Source of the DNA: Mycolicibacterium neoaurum ATCC 25795 | Lineage (GTDB): Bacteria; Actinomycetota; Actinomycetes; Mycobacteriales; Mycobacteriaceae | Assembly: GCF_000691525.1 (NCBI RefSeq) | Contig: NZ_JMDW01000001.1 | Location: 1-64,000 of the forward strand | DNA: 64,000 nt | Direction of reading: 5' to 3' | Shown here: piece by piece, positions 42,143-52,236 of the stretch | How positions within the stretch are numbered: position 1 is the stretch's first letter | How the letters are laid out: each line of letters starts with the position of its first letter | Notes under the pieces: generated by a model | Told to the model about the DNA's origin: nothing | Databases searched by the model: none | Seen by the model: only the letters and a program-made list of their open reading frames with translations | Program-made: the position numbers and the translations under genes

Positions 42143-42187
42143 GTGGCAACCAGCCAGGGCATCGGCTGGCCTCGGCATCATGAATCC

Positions 42188-42610
42188 ATGAGCGAAAGTG
42201 AGCACGCCGATAACCCGACCGCGCCGACCGCGGTGCAGGCATCACCGCCACCGCCGCCCCCACCCGTGGCGCCTCCGCCGCCGGTGCATCCGGAGCGGGC
42301 ACGTCCGAACCGGCTGATCCAGGTGGCTGCCTGGGTGGGCATCGTGGCGGGCACGGTGTTCGTGGTCGCAGTCATCTTCTTCTCCGGTTTCATCCTCGGC
42401 AAGAGCTCCGACGGTGACCGGCACCACGGGCCGCCCCGCGACGATATCGAGATGTTCCACCGGGGCGGTCCGCCCCCGATGGGGCCGCCGCATGTGCTGT
42501 TCCCCGGCGGTCCGCGCTTCCAGGGCGGCCCGGACTTCGAGATCGGACCACCCCCGGGTGCGGGTCAAGGCCAAGGCCCGATGCCCGGGCCGACGACCGT
42601 ACCGCGCTGA
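42188..42610 (+). CDS. Proline-rich single-pass membrane protein (Rv3706c type)
   Basis: The 140-residue product has a Pro-rich N-terminal segment (SPPPPPPPVAPPPPVHPERARPN), one membrane helix (VAAWVGIVAGTVFVVAVIFFSGFILG) and an extracellular tail rich in Gly, Pro, Phe and Asp with RFQGGPDFEIGPPPG. Start ATG 42188 is preferred; a GTG at 42143 adds 15 residues. The function is unknown. Similar Pro-rich proteins lie at this locus in other mycobacteria. Confidence 0.65.
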   Translation: MSESEHADNPTAPTAVQASPPPPPPPVAPPPPVHPERARPNRLIQVAAWVGIVAGTVFVVAVIFFSGFILGKSSDGDRHHGPPRDDIEMFHRGGPPPMGPPHVLFPGGPRFQGGPDFEIGPPPGAGQGQGPMPGPTTVPR

Positions 42611-42673
42611 GAACCTTAAGAAACATCTGTAACTCTTGGCACTCGCGGCCCAGTCGTGAGAGTGTCGCTAACC

Positions 42674-43198
42674 ATGACACGCCGAACTTCGCGCCTTGCC
42701 GCGCTGATCGGAGTTTTCGTGGTAGCGGCGACGCTGGTGGCGTGTGGCGGTCGCGAACCCGATATCGCGGCCGCCACCGTCTTCGCCGTGGGTGACTGCG
42801 TCCAGATCGACGCGGGTCAGGCGCCCGACCCCGACCCGGCCCGCGCCACCGAGACATCGTGCACCGCGGATCCCAGCTACACCGTGGGCGCCACCACAGA
42901 CGCCGCCGGTGAGTGCCCGACCGCCGAGTATCAGCATCTGCCCAGCGGTTACGCCGACCCGTCGACCGCGCGGTTGTGCCTGGTGCCCAACCTGGTGGCC
43001 GAGCAGTGCTATCTGATGGAGATGCCGATCGGGCTGGTCGAGAAGGCCGATTGCCGCGACCGCGGGCAGGGCGTGCTGGTGCAGGTCACGCAGCGGCTGG
43101 ACGTCCGTGACCAGTCGGCATGCCCGGCGACCGCGGGCACCTATGCCTGGCCCTACCCGCAGCCGGCCCGCACCTACTGCACCCAGACGCTGTTCTGA
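42674..43198 (+). CDS. Probable lipoprotein
   Basis: The 174-residue product has a type II signal peptide: Arg residues (TRRTSRL), a hydrophobic core (LIGVFVVAATL) and the lipobox LVAC, giving a lipid-anchored Cys after cleavage. The mature part has about eight cysteines (CVQID, SCTAD, ECPTAEY, LCLVPN, QCYLM, DCRDRG, ACPATA, YCTQT), which suggests several disulfides outside the membrane. The function is not recognised. An in-frame GTG at 42656 would lengthen the N-terminus by six residues. Confidence 0.72.
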   Translation: MTRRTSRLAALIGVFVVAATLVACGGREPDIAAATVFAVGDCVQIDAGQAPDPDPARATETSCTADPSYTVGATTDAAGECPTAEYQHLPSGYADPSTARLCLVPNLVAEQCYLMEMPIGLVEKADCRDRGQGVLVQVTQRLDVRDQSACPATAGTYAWPYPQPARTYCTQTLF

Positions 43199-43207
43199 TC
43201 CGCTGGC

Positions 43208-43870
43208 ATGATCGGTGCCATGCGCCAGACCTACGCCGTCGCGGTCATGGTGGGAGCCGTCCTGACGAGCCTCGCCGCGGTACCGGTGGCCTCGGCCAGG
43301 CCGTCGGATCCCGGGGTCGTCGGTTACGCCGTGCTGCCGAAGGGCTCGGTGAGCAATATCGTCGGCGCACCGCTGGCCTGGGAGGCCGAGTTCACCGCGC
43401 CGGGCCAGGCCTTCTACGTCGACAACCCGGCCTGCAACAACTGGGCCGATATCGGCCTGCCCGATGTGTACGCCGACCCGGACCTGGCCTCCTTCAAGAG
43501 TGCGCTCGCCCAGACATCGGCGACGGACACCACCCGCCTCGTCAAGCAGGCCGTCGGGGTGTTTGCGACCAACGAGGCCGCCACACGGGCCTACCAGCGC
43601 GTCACGGACCGGACGACCGGCTGCGCAGGCCAGACGACGGCCATGCACCTGGACAATTTCGTGACGCAGGTCTGGACGTTCACAGCGGGGACGGTCACGC
43701 CGACCGACGCGGTTTGGGTCAAACAGGAGGCGGGTATTGACCGTCGGTGCTTCACCCAGACCCGGTTACGGGAAAACGTTCTGCTGCAGGCGAAAGTCTG
43801 TCAGCCGGGAAACGGCGGACCGGCGGTGAACGTGCTGGCCGGAGCCATGCAGAACACCCTGGGCCAGTAG
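43208..43870 (+). CDS. Secreted PknH-sensor-like domain protein (Rv3705c type)
   Basis: The 220-residue product has a signal peptide (VAVMVGAVLTSLAAVPVASA) and a body with GQAFYVDNPACNNWADIG, ATNEAATRAYQRVTDRTTGCAG and RRCFTQTRLRENVLLQAKVCQPG. The paired cysteines and the helix pattern match the extracellular sensor domain of the Ser/Thr kinase PknH, found alone in several exported mycobacterial proteins. It may bind a ligand in the envelope. An ATG at 43220 (MRQTYAV) could be the true start. It precedes egtA by 83 bases. Confidence 0.75.
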   Translation: MIGAMRQTYAVAVMVGAVLTSLAAVPVASARPSDPGVVGYAVLPKGSVSNIVGAPLAWEAEFTAPGQAFYVDNPACNNWADIGLPDVYADPDLASFKSALAQTSATDTTRLVKQAVGVFATNEAATRAYQRVTDRTTGCAGQTTAMHLDNFVTQVWTFTAGTVTPTDAVWVKQEAGIDRRCFTQTRLRENVLLQAKVCQPGNGGPAVNVLAGAMQNTLGQ

Positions 43871-43953
43871 CGGCGAACAAATCCCTGGGAATATGTCAGA
43901 CCCTTCTGGAAGATTGAGTGAGACAGGGTCCTGATCGGGGAGGGGTGGTTCCG

Positions 43954-45201
43954 ATGTCGGCCACCACTACGTGGGATGTGGATTGTCCGTCCGGACAGAC
44001 CGCGGCCGCGATCGCCGCATCCTGTCTGCACGACGGTCCGGTGGGCACGGTCGGGATGGAGGTCGAGGCGCACTGCTTCGACCTGACCGATCCGATGCGC
44101 CGACCCGGCTGGGAGGAACTGAGCGTCCTCATCGCCGCGGCACCGGCACTACCCGGGGGCAGCGCCATCACCGTCGAGCCGGGTGGGGCCGTCGAACTCT
44201 CCGGCCCGCCGTGTGCCGACGTGGTCTCCGCGATCAGCGGCATGACAGCCGACCGCCGCGTGCTGAACACCTACTTCGCCGAGCACGGATTGGGATTGGT
44301 GTTGCTCGGAACCGACCCGCTGCGGCCGACGCAGCGGGTCAACCCCGGAGCCCGTTACCAGGCTATGGAGCAGTTCTTCGCCGCGACGGGTACCGGCGCG
44401 GCCGGCGCGGCCATGATGACCTCGACGGCGTCGATGCAGCTGAATGTGGAGGCCGGCCCGCGGGCGGGGTGGGCGGACAGGGTTCGGTTGGCGCACGCGC
44501 TGGGACCCACCATGATCGCGCTGTCGGCCAATTCGCCGCTGTTGAACGGCGAGTTCACCGGCTGGCGCAGCACCAGGCAGCGCGTCTGGGGACAGCTCGA
44601 TTCGGCACGTTGCGGACCGGTGCTCGGCGACCGTGGTGATGATCCGGCGGCCGACTGGGCGAACTATGCGCTGCGGGCGCCGGTGATGCTCGTACGCACC
44701 CCCGAGGCGGTTCCGATGACGGAGTTCGTCTCCTTCGCCGACTGGGCCGACGGACACGTCGTGCTGGGCGGGCGGTCTCCGACCACCGAGGATCTCGCCT
44801 ATCACCTCACCACGCTGTTCCCGCCGGTGCGCCCCCGCCGCTGGCTGGAGATCCGTTATCTGGACAGCGTCCCCGACGCGGTCTGGCCTGCGGTGGCCTT
44901 CACCCTGGCGACCCTGTTGGACAACCCAGACGCAGCCGAGATCGCAAGGGCGGCAACTGAATCGGTCTCTTCGGCCTGGGACCGGGCGGCGCGGTTCGGA
45001 CTGGCCGACCCGCAGTTGCACACCGCGGCCCGCCGTTGCGTGGAAGCGGCGGCCGAGTACGCGCCCGCCGAACTGGCCGTACCGATGCACCGGCTACTGA
45101 TGAATGTGCACGAGGGGCGAAGCCCTGCCGACGACTTCAGCGACCGGGTACAGCTCCGGGGGTTGGCGTCGGCGATCACCGAACGTGTGGGGGATGAGTG
45201 A
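43954..45201 (+). CDS. egtA: Gamma-glutamylcysteine ligase of ergothioneine synthesis
   Basis: The 415-residue product is a GCS2-family glutamate-cysteine ligase: [51 protein letters not shown] and [24 protein letters not shown]. It makes gamma-glutamylcysteine, the sulfur donor for EgtB. I start it at ATG 43954; the upstream frame adds 12 residues without a site. The last codons overlap egtB (GTGA). It is the first of five tightly coupled ergothioneine genes. Confidence 0.93.
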   Translation: MSATTTWDVDCPSGQTAAAIAASCLHDGPVGTVGMEVEAHCFDLTDPMRRPGWEELSVLIAAAPALPGGSAITVEPGGAVELSGPPCADVVSAISGMTADRRVLNTYFAEHGLGLVLLGTDPLRPTQRVNPGARYQAMEQFFAATGTGAAGAAMMTSTASMQLNVEAGPRAGWADRVRLAHALGPTMIALSANSPLLNGEFTGWRSTRQRVWGQLDSARCGPVLGDRGDDPAADWANYALRAPVMLVRTPEAVPMTEFVSFADWADGHVVLGGRSPTTEDLAYHLTTLFPPVRPRRWLEIRYLDSVPDAVWPAVAFTLATLLDNPDAAEIARAATESVSSAWDRAARFGLADPQLHTAARRCVEAAAEYAPAELAVPMHRLLMNVHEGRSPADDFSDRVQLRGLASAITERVGDE

Positions 45202-46478
45202 GCACACCTGACCTTTTGGCCGCCGAGCTCACCAGGGCGCGTGATCGCACGCTGGCGCTGGTGGACTTCGACGATGCCGAGTTGTTGCGGCAGTACGACC
45301 CGCTGATGAGTCCGCTGGTGTGGGACCTGGCCCATATCGGTCAGCAGGAGGAGTTCTGGTTGTTGCGGGGCGGGAACTCCGCCGCCCCGGGCATGCTCGC
45401 GCCCGACGTCGAGAAACTCTACGACGCCTTCGTCCATTCCCGGGCCAGCCGGGTCGACCTGCCGTTGTTGCCGCCCACCGACGCCAGGGCCTATTGCCGT
45501 GATGTGCGCAACCGTGTGCTCGACACCCTGGAACACAGCACCGAACTGTTCCCATTCGGCCTGGTCATCTCCCACGAGAACCAACACGACGAGACCATGC
45601 TGCAGGCACTGAATCTGCGCTCGGGACCACCGATCCTGCCCGCTGGATCTCCGTTGCCGGTCGGCAGGGGCGGCGTGGTGGGCACGTCGGTGCTGATCCC
45701 CGGCGGTCCGTTCACCCTGGGGGTCGATGCGTCCGCTGAACCGTACTCGTTGGACAATGAGCGCCCCGCGCACACCGTCGAGGTCGACGCCTTCCGCATC
45801 GGGCGGGTCCCGGTCACCAATGCCGAATGGCGTGTGTTCATGGCCGACGGTGGGTACCGGACACGGCAGTGGTGGTCCGATGCCGGTTGGGCGCATCGGA
45901 CGCAGGCCGCCCTGGTGGCACCGGGATTCTGGAACGACGACGGTAGCCGTACCCGGTTCGGCTATCGCGAGGACATCCCCGGCGACGAGCCGGTGCAGCA
46001 CATCACCTATTACGAGGCCGAGGCGTATGCCGCGTGGGCCGGTGCGCGGCTGCCCACCGAGATCGAATGGGAGAAGGCATGCGCCTGGGACCCGACGGCC
46101 GGTATGCGGCGTCGATATCCCTGGGGGGCAGCCGAACCCGACGCCGAGCGGGCCAACCTGGGTGGCCGGTCATTGCGGCCGGCACCGGTGGGGGCGTACC
46201 CCGCCGGCGCGTCCGCCTACGGGGTGGAACAAATGCTCGGTGACGTCTGGGAATGGACCTCCTCGCCGCTGCGGCCGTGGCCGGGATTCAGCCCGATGAT
46301 CTACGACCGCTACAGCGTTCCCTTCTTCGAGACCGCCACATCGACAGGGGACTACCGCGTGCTGCGTGGCGGCGCGTGGTCGGTGGCCGGGGATATCCTG
46401 CGGCCCAGCTTCCGCAACTGGGACCACCCGATCCGGCGGCAGATCTTCTCGGGCCTGCGGTTGGCCTGGGATGTGTAG
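45198..46478 (+). CDS. egtB: Ergothioneine sulfoxide synthase
   Basis: The 426-residue product has an N-terminal DinB-like four-helix domain and a C-terminal FGE-sulfatase domain. The iron site is His46 ([12 protein letters not shown]) plus His126 and His130 in HENQHDE. The FGE part has [18 protein letters not shown] and [21 protein letters not shown]. It joins hercynine to gamma-glutamylcysteine with O2. It starts at GTG 45198, overlapping the egtA stop, and its last eight bases overlap egtC. Confidence 0.95.
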   Translation: MSTPDLLAAELTRARDRTLALVDFDDAELLRQYDPLMSPLVWDLAHIGQQEEFWLLRGGNSAAPGMLAPDVEKLYDAFVHSRASRVDLPLLPPTDARAYCRDVRNRVLDTLEHSTELFPFGLVISHENQHDETMLQALNLRSGPPILPAGSPLPVGRGGVVGTSVLIPGGPFTLGVDASAEPYSLDNERPAHTVEVDAFRIGRVPVTNAEWRVFMADGGYRTRQWWSDAGWAHRTQAALVAPGFWNDDGSRTRFGYREDIPGDEPVQHITYYEAEAYAAWAGARLPTEIEWEKACAWDPTAGMRRRYPWGAAEPDAERANLGGRSLRPAPVGAYPAGASAYGVEQMLGDVWEWTSSPLRPWPGFSPMIYDRYSVPFFETATSTGDYRVLRGGAWSVAGDILRPSFRNWDHPIRRQIFSGLRLAWDV

Positions 46479-47160
46479 ACATCTGGGCTGGCTCGGGGCG
46501 CCGGTTTCGGCGGCCTCGGTGGTTCTCGATCCGCCCAGCGGACTATTGGTGCAGTCCTATGCGCCACGGCGGCAGAAGCACGGCACCATCAACGCCGACG
46601 GGTGGGGTGTCGGGTTCTTCGACGAGGGCCCGCGGCGATGGCGGAGTGACAAACCGCTGTGGGGGGACGCCTCGTTCGCGTCGGTGGCCCCGGCGCTGCG
46701 CAGCGGATGCATCGTCGCGGCGGTGCGTTCGGCCACGGTGGGCATGCCGATCGAACCATCGGCATCGGCGCCGTTCACCGACGGCAGTTGGCTGCTCTCG
46801 CACAACGGTGTCGTCGACCGCGAGGTGCTCCCCGCGACCCGGGATGCGGAATCCTCGGTCGACAGTGCGGTGTTGGCGGCGCACATCTTCCAGCGCGGCA
46901 TGGCGGTCCTCGGGGAGACCATCGCCGAGATCGGCGCCCGCGATCCCGGCGCGCGGCTGAATATCCTGGCAGGGGACGGTTCGCGGCTGCTCGCCACGAC
47001 GTGGGGCGACACCCTGTTCGCGCTGGAACGGGCCGACGGCACCGTGCTGGCCAGCGAACCCTACGACGACGACCCGGACTGGCTCGACATCCCCGACCGG
47101 CACCTCGTCGAGGTATCGGCGACGGGCCTGATGCTCACCCCTTTGGAAGGACCACGATGA
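46471..47160 (+). CDS. egtC: Gamma-glutamyl hercynylcysteine sulfoxide hydrolase
   Basis: The 229-residue product begins MCRHLGWLG, so Cys2 is the N-terminal nucleophile of a class II amidotransferase-fold hydrolase. [27 protein letters not shown] and LLSHNGVVD complete the active site. It removes glutamate from the EgtB product. The ATG at 46471 lies within the end of egtB (eight-base overlap) and is required to place Cys second. Confidence 0.95.
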   Translation: MCRHLGWLGAPVSAASVVLDPPSGLLVQSYAPRRQKHGTINADGWGVGFFDEGPRRWRSDKPLWGDASFASVAPALRSGCIVAAVRSATVGMPIEPSASAPFTDGSWLLSHNGVVDREVLPATRDAESSVDSAVLAAHIFQRGMAVLGETIAEIGARDPGARLNILAGDGSRLLATTWGDTLFALERADGTVLASEPYDDDPDWLDIPDRHLVEVSATGLMLTPLEGPR

Positions 47161-48095
47161 CCACCCACCTGGAAAACTCGTTGCGCCGAGATGTGGCCGA
47201 AGGTCTGCGTCGGAACCCGAAGTCGTTGCCGCCCAAGTGGTTCTACGACAGCGTCGGAAGTGATCTGTTCGATCAGATCACCCGGCTGCCGGAGTACTAC
47301 CCGACGCGCACCGAGGCGAAGATTCTCGGTGAGCACGCCGCGGACATCGCCGAGGTATCTGGTGCGGACACCCTCGTCGAACTGGGCAGCGGCACCTCGG
47401 AGAAGACCCGGTTGTTGCTGGACGCATTCCGCGCGCGCGGTGTGCTGCGCCGGTTCATCCCCTTCGATGTCGACCCGTCGGTGCTCGGCGCGGCCGCGAC
47501 GGCGCTGCACACCGAGTATCCCGATCTCGAGATCGACACCGTGTGTGGCGATTTCGAGCAGGACCTACCGACGATCCCCAAGATCGGCAGGCGGATGGTG
47601 GTGTTCCTCGGCTCGACCATCGGCAACCTGACCGCGGGACCGCGCGCCGATTTCCTTGCTGCGGTGGCCGATACGATGCAAACGGGTGACTCGCTGCTGC
47701 TTGGCACCGATCTGGTCAAGGATGTCGATCGGCTGGTTCGCGCCTACGATGATGCCGCCGGGGTCACCGCGGCATTCAACCGCAATGTGCTGGCTGTGGT
47801 GAACCGCGAACTCGGTGCCGACTTTGACCCATCCGCGTTCGCCCACGTGGCGAAGTGGAACGACACCGAAGAACGTATCGAGATGTGGTTGAGGTCAACA
47901 TTGGCTCAACGGGTTCACGTCCGCGACCTGGATCTGACGGTCGACTTCGAAGCCGGTGAGGAGATGCTGACCGAGGTCTCGTGCAAGTTCCGGCCCGCCG
48001 GCATCGCCGATGAGCTGGCGGCTGCCGGTCTGACCCGCACCCATTGGTGGACCGACCCCGCCGGCGATTTCGGTGTGTCCCTGGCGGTCAAATGA
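47157..48095 (+). CDS. egtD: Histidine N-alpha-methyltransferase
   Basis: The 312-residue product trimethylates histidine to hercynine, the first step of ergothioneine synthesis. [28 protein letters not shown] in parts, [18 protein letters not shown] (SAM site), [11 protein letters not shown] and [11 protein letters not shown] are characteristic of EgtD. It overlaps egtC at its start and egtE at its end, each by four bases (ATGA). Confidence 0.96.
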   Translation: MTTHLENSLRRDVAEGLRRNPKSLPPKWFYDSVGSDLFDQITRLPEYYPTRTEAKILGEHAADIAEVSGADTLVELGSGTSEKTRLLLDAFRARGVLRRFIPFDVDPSVLGAAATALHTEYPDLEIDTVCGDFEQDLPTIPKIGRRMVVFLGSTIGNLTAGPRADFLAAVADTMQTGDSLLLGTDLVKDVDRLVRAYDDAAGVTAAFNRNVLAVVNRELGADFDPSAFAHVAKWNDTEERIEMWLRSTLAQRVHVRDLDLTVDFEAGEEMLTEVSCKFRPAGIADELAAAGLTRTHWWTDPAGDFGVSLAVK

Positions 48096-49174
48096 GCCTG
48101 GCCGAGCAGTGGCGTGCCGCTCGGGTGCCGGTGGCCGGTGTGCATCTGGACAGCGCGGCGTGCTCGCGGCAGAGCAACGCCGTGATCGAGGTGGCCGCGG
48201 TACATGCCCGACACGAGGCCGAGGTCGGCGGTTACGTCGCCGGTGAGGCCGCGGCTCCCGCCCTCGATGCGGGACGGGCCGCGGTCCGGGCGCTGGCCGG
48301 TATGACCGAGGCCGAGGTCGTCTTCACGACCGGATCGAACCATGCACTCGACCTCCTGTTGAGCAGCTGGCAGGGTCCCCGGACGGCGGCCTGCCTGCAC
48401 GGCGAGTACGGCCCGAACCTGACGATCATGGCGGCCAACGCGTTCGAGGTCCGGTTGTTCCCGGTCGACGAGTCGGGCCGGTTGCGCATCGACGCTGCGG
48501 CCGGTGTGCTGCGTGCCGATCCGCCCGCGCTTGTTCATCTGACGGTGCTGGGCAGCCACCGCGGGATCGTCCAGCCGCTGGCCGAGCTCGCGCAGGTGTG
48601 CCGCGATCTCGGATTGCCGTTGGTGGTGGATGCTGCGCAGGGACTGGGACACGTCGACTGTGCGGTGGGGGCCGACGTCCTCTACACGTCGTCGCGTAAA
48701 TGGCTGGCCGGGCCCCGGGGTGTCGGTGCGCTCGCGGTGCGGCCCGAACTGTATGCACAGTTGGTGCCCCGGTGGGCCCCGATGGAGCTGCACGAAGCCA
48801 ATATCGGTTCTCGGCTGGGCTTTTCGCTGGCGCTGGGTGAGTATCTCGCCGCTGGACCTGCCGACACCCAAGCCCGGCTTGCCGAGATCGGTGCGCTGAC
48901 CCGCGGCGTCCTGGCAGATATCGTGGGCTGGCAGGTCGTCGAGCCGGCCGCCGAGCCCAGCGCGATCACCACGCTGCGTCCGCTCGAGGGCGCCGAGCCG
49001 GCAGCGGTGCGGGCACGGTTGATCGCCGAGCACGGGATCATCACCACCGCATGCGAAGTGGGTCGGGCACCTCACGAGATGGACGGGCCCGTGCTGCGGG
49101 TGTCACCACACGTCGACGGCTCGGCAGCGGATCTGGAGCGATTCGCCGCGGCGTTGATGGCCGTCAGTTCGTAG
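48092..49174 (+). CDS. egtE: PLP-dependent C-S lyase of ergothioneine synthesis
   Basis: The 360-residue product is a class V aminotransferase-fold enzyme that releases ergothioneine from hercynylcysteine sulfoxide. [12 protein letters not shown] holds the Asp that contacts PLP, and Lys203 in [13 protein letters not shown] is the predicted Schiff-base residue. It starts at ATG 48092 inside the egtD stop. The end overlaps the convergent HxlR gene by 11 bases, so the operon closes there. Confidence 0.93.
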   Translation: MSLAEQWRAARVPVAGVHLDSAACSRQSNAVIEVAAVHARHEAEVGGYVAGEAAAPALDAGRAAVRALAGMTEAEVVFTTGSNHALDLLLSSWQGPRTAACLHGEYGPNLTIMAANAFEVRLFPVDESGRLRIDAAAGVLRADPPALVHLTVLGSHRGIVQPLAELAQVCRDLGLPLVVDAAQGLGHVDCAVGADVLYTSSRKWLAGPRGVGALAVRPELYAQLVPRWAPMELHEANIGSRLGFSLALGEYLAAGPADTQARLAEIGALTRGVLADIVGWQVVEPAAEPSAITTLRPLEGAEPAAVRARLIAEHGIITTACEVGRAPHEMDGPVLRVSPHVDGSAADLERFAAALMAVSS

Positions 49175-49793
49175 TGCCGATGATCGAGCGGACGGCAGCC
49201 TCGTCGCCGTCGATCTCGATCACCCCGAGGGCGCGCGCATCGTCGATGGTCAAGGCCCCTGCGGCCAGGCCGAGGATGTATTCGGGCGCGCCGTGCAGCG
49301 TGCCGGCCAGTTCGCGACCGTCGGGTGTCCCCACCGTGAAACCCGCGCGGGAAGCGTTGAGCTGCAGAGCCATATCCTCACCGGCGAGACCGATCGACAC
49401 GGCGGCACGGACCTTCACGCGGGCGGCCAGCAGGGCCGGGATCGCGACTGTCAGCCACTCGTGGCGGAACGTGTCGCCCTCGGGTCCGCGCACCATCAAC
49501 GGGGTGGACCAGCGGATCAAGCCCTCGATGGGTTCGCGCAGTTCGGCGCCCCAGGCAGTGAGGGCGTATTCGACAGTGCTGCCGTCGCCGAGCCGGCGCT
49601 CGACGACGCCCGCCGATTCCAGTTCGCGCAAGCGGTCGGCGAGCAGGTTGGTGGCGATCCCCGGCAGCCCGGCGACAAGATCACGGTAACGGGCCGGTGC
49701 GATCAGCAGCTGGCGGACGATGAGCAGATTCCATCGATCGCCCACGATTTCCAGTGAGCGGGCCAGCCCGCAGTATTGGCCGTATCGACGCAT
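49164..49793 (-). CDS. HxlR-family regulator with an SCP2-like C-terminal domain
   Basis: The 209-residue product has an HxlR winged helix in residues 1-100 ([27 protein letters not shown]-type wing with [10 protein letters not shown]). The C-terminal half (about 110-209) looks like a sterol-carrier-like domain, with [35 protein letters not shown] in pieces. I set the start at ATG 49793 behind GGAGAATGG. It diverges from the hydrolase gene over 54 AT-rich bases with a repeated AAGTGTAT. It probably represses that gene, and the C-terminal domain may bind a hydrophobic inducer. Confidence 0.82.
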   Translation of the reverse strand: MRRYGQYCGLARSLEIVGDRWNLLIVRQLLIAPARYRDLVAGLPGIATNLLADRLRELESAGVVERRLGDGSTVEYALTAWGAELREPIEGLIRWSTPLMVRGPEGDTFRHEWLTVAIPALLAARVKVRAAVSIGLAGEDMALQLNASRAGFTVGTPDGRELAGTLHGAPEYILGLAAGALTIDDARALGVIEIDGDEAAVRSIIGTTN

Positions 49794-49822
49794 CGTCCAT
49801 TCTCCAATCGCTTGAGAAAATA

Positions 49823-49849
49823 AAGTGTATATGAGACGGTCAAGTGTAT
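49823..49849. promoter_or_regulatory. Direct repeat in the HxlR / hydrolase promoter region
   Basis: AAGTGTAT occurs at 49823-49830 and 49842-49849, 19 bases apart, about two turns of DNA on the same face. The second copy covers the start codon of the hydrolase. It is a plausible HxlR operator in an unusually AT-rich spacer. Confidence 0.45.
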
Positions 49850-50732
49850 GACCGATACTGCGAATCGCGTCCGACCGGATTGGGTCGACGACGAATTGTT
49901 TCCCTTCGAAAGTCACTTCGTCGATATCGACGGGAATTCCGTGCATTACATCGACGAGGGTTGCGGCCCCATCTTGCTTCTGCTGCATGGCAATCCGACG
50001 TGGTCGTTCCTCTGGCGTGATGTCGTGCGGGAACTGCGGCGCGACTACCGCTGCATAGCGCTGGACTATCCGGGATTCGGGCTGTCGACGGCCCGGTCCG
50101 GCTACCGGTTCGCGCCGCAGGAACACGCGGAGGTGGTGGCGTCCTTCGTCGACGAGCTCGCCCTGGACGATGCGACCCTGATAGGGCAGGACTGGGGTGG
50201 ACTGATCGGGCTGGCCGTCGCGCAGCGTCGCCCGGAGCTATTCCGGCGTCTGGTCCTGGCCAACACCTGGGCGTGGCCGGTCAACGGCATCCTGCACTTC
50301 GAGGCGTTCGGGCACATCATGGGCGGACCGCTGACCCGTCTGCTGGTCCGCCGGTTCAACCTTCTCGTCAGCGCCTTCATCCCGGTGGGACACAAGCGCC
50401 GCAAGCCCTCCGATTCCGAGATGGAGCACTACCGACGAGCGCTGGACACTCCGGCCCGTCGGCAGGCGAGCGCCGTGCTCCCCGGTGCGGTGCTGTCCTG
50501 TCGCACGTTCTTCGCAGCGGTCGAGGCCGGACTGCCGGCCATCGCGCACCTACCCACGCTGATCATCTGGGGCGATGCCGATATCGCCTTCCGCCCCCAG
50601 GAGCGCGAACGGCTGGAACGCGAGTTCCCCGATCATCAGACCGTGATCGTCAAGGGTGCCGGCCTCTATGTGGAGTCCGACGCGCCCGACGAGTTCGTCG
50701 CCGCGTTCCGCGGGTGGTCCGCACGCCCCTAG
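49848..50732 (+). CDS. Haloalkane-dehalogenase-like alpha/beta hydrolase lacking the usual catalytic His
   Basis: The 294-residue product has the dehalogenase signatures HGNPTWSFLWRDVV (Asn49, halide ligand), LDYPGFGLS, GQDWGGLIGL (Asp115 nucleophile and Trp116) and WGDADIAFRPQER (acid residue). Where dehalogenases read GxHFxQED or GLHYLQED, this one reads GAGLYVESDAPDEF: position 273 is Leu (codon CTC at 50664-50666) and no His is near. An intact enzyme of this fold needs that His to hydrolyse the ester intermediate, so it may be inactive, have another chemistry, or contain a sequence error. ATG 49848 overlaps the direct repeat. Confidence 0.75.
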   Translation: MTDTANRVRPDWVDDELFPFESHFVDIDGNSVHYIDEGCGPILLLLHGNPTWSFLWRDVVRELRRDYRCIALDYPGFGLSTARSGYRFAPQEHAEVVASFVDELALDDATLIGQDWGGLIGLAVAQRRPELFRRLVLANTWAWPVNGILHFEAFGHIMGGPLTRLLVRRFNLLVSAFIPVGHKRRKPSDSEMEHYRRALDTPARRQASAVLPGAVLSCRTFFAAVEAGLPAIAHLPTLIIWGDADIAFRPQERERLEREFPDHQTVIVKGAGLYVESDAPDEFVAAFRGWSARP

Positions 50733-50759
50733 AGCGCCTCTGCTGACAGGTGGGCCATG

Positions 50760-50779
50760 ACCTACCCGATCGGACGGTT
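50760..50779 (+). promoter_or_regulatory. Half-conserved copy of the alcohol-dehydrogenase operator
   Basis: ACCTACCCGATCGG at 50760-50773 is identical to the left 14 bases of the perfect palindrome at 54732-54751; the right arm is degenerate. It lies 114 bases upstream of the methanol-type dehydrogenase. It is a likely site for the response regulator encoded at 57329. Confidence 0.55.
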
Positions 50780-50892
50780 TCGGCGTTCCGGACGGCGGGT
50801 CCTGAGCCGAAGCCATTGTGACGCGGACCACGCGGGTCCACGGTGGGATCTACCGGGTGCACCACCCGTCCGATACCGCGAGGAGTCGTCCG

Positions 50893-52164
50893 ATGGCCAT
50901 TGAGCTGAACCAGATTTGGGATTTTCCGATCAAGGAGTTCCACCCCTTCCCCCGTGCCCTGCTCGGTGTGGGCGCACACGACATCATCGGTGTGGAAGCC
51001 AAGAACCTCGGCTTCAAGCGCACCCTGCTGATGACCACCGGCCTGCGGGGCTCGGGCATCATCGAGGAACTGACCGGCAAGATCGAATACCAGGGTGTCG
51101 AGGTCGTGCTCTACGACAAGGTGGAGTCCAACCCCAAGGACTACAACGTCATGGAGGCCGCCGCCCTCTATCAGCAGGAAAAGTGCGACAGCATCATCTC
51201 CATCGGCGGTGGCTCCAGCCATGACGCCGCCAAGGGTGCCCGCGTCGTCATCGCCCACGACGGTCGCAACATCAACGAGTTCGAGGGCTTCGCCAAGTCC
51301 ACCAACAAGGAGAACCCGCCGCACATCGCGGTATCCACCACGGCGGGAACGGGTTCGGAGACCTCCTGGGCCTACGTCATCACCGATACCTCCGATATGG
51401 AGCACCCGCACAAGTGGGTCGGCTTCGACGAGGCCACCATCGTCACTCTGGCCATCGACGATCCGCTGCTCTACTACACCTGCCCCCAGCACTTCACCGC
51501 GTACTGCGGCTTCGACGTGCTCGCCCACGGCAGTGAGCCCTTCGTGTCCCGGCTGGATTTCGCCCCGTCGCTCGGAAATGCCCTGTACTCGGTGGAACTC
51601 GTCGCCAAGCACCTGCGCGAGGCCGTCTTCGAGCCGCGCAACCTCAAGGCGCGCGAAGGCATGATGAACGCGCAGTACATCGCCGGGCAGGCATTCAACT
51701 CCGGTGGCCTCGGCATCGTGCACTCGATCAGCCACGCCGTCAGCGCGTTCTTCGACAGCCACCACGGTCTCAACAACGCCATCGCCCTGCCCCGGGTGTG
51801 GGAGTACAACCTGCCCTCGCGCTATGAGCGCTATGCCCAGTTGGCCACGGCGATGGGCGTCGACACCCGGAACATGACCACGGTGCAGGCCGCCGATGCT
51901 GCCGTGGAGGCGGCGATCCGGCTCTCCCAGGATGTCGGCATCCCGGACAACTTCTCCGCCGTCCGCACCGACTCCTATGACAAGAACCGGATGAACACCG
52001 GCAAGTACGCGGGTCGTGGCGAGGTCATCAAGGGTGACGACAAGACCGTGCTGGCCATCTCCGAGCACATCCAGGACGACTGGTGCACACCGGGCAATCC
52101 GCGCGAGGTCACCGTCGAGTCCATGATCCCCGTTGTCGGACACGCCATCAATTCGTCCTACTGA
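50893..52164 (+). CDS. mno: NDMA-dependent methanol/alcohol dehydrogenase (Mno/Mdo type)
   Basis: The 423-residue product is an iron-type alcohol dehydrogenase of the nicotinoprotein class, with the exact length reported for mycobacterial Mdo. SIGGGSSHDAAKGARVV binds nucleotide, and VSTTAGTGSETSWAYVITD, FDVLAHGSEPF, IVHSISHAVSAFFDSHHGLNN give metal ligands. Such enzymes hold NAD tightly and pass electrons to mycofactocin or, in vitro, to NDMA. It oxidises methanol and other small alcohols. ATG 50893 follows GAGGAG. It leads a run that includes MoxR and VWA genes, probably needed for assembly. Confidence 0.88.
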   Translation: MAIELNQIWDFPIKEFHPFPRALLGVGAHDIIGVEAKNLGFKRTLLMTTGLRGSGIIEELTGKIEYQGVEVVLYDKVESNPKDYNVMEAAALYQQEKCDSIISIGGGSSHDAAKGARVVIAHDGRNINEFEGFAKSTNKENPPHIAVSTTAGTGSETSWAYVITDTSDMEHPHKWVGFDEATIVTLAIDDPLLYYTCPQHFTAYCGFDVLAHGSEPFVSRLDFAPSLGNALYSVELVAKHLREAVFEPRNLKAREGMMNAQYIAGQAFNSGGLGIVHSISHAVSAFFDSHHGLNNAIALPRVWEYNLPSRYERYAQLATAMGVDTRNMTTVQAADAAVEAAIRLSQDVGIPDNFSAVRTDSYDKNRMNTGKYAGRGEVIKGDDKTVLAISEHIQDDWCTPGNPREVTVESMIPVVGHAINSSY

Positions 52165-52236
52165 TCCGGTGCCGCGGCGGGGGCCGATACGTCCACCTCG
52201 GTCTGCCCCCGCCGTGCACCCCACCCGGAGGTTGCC

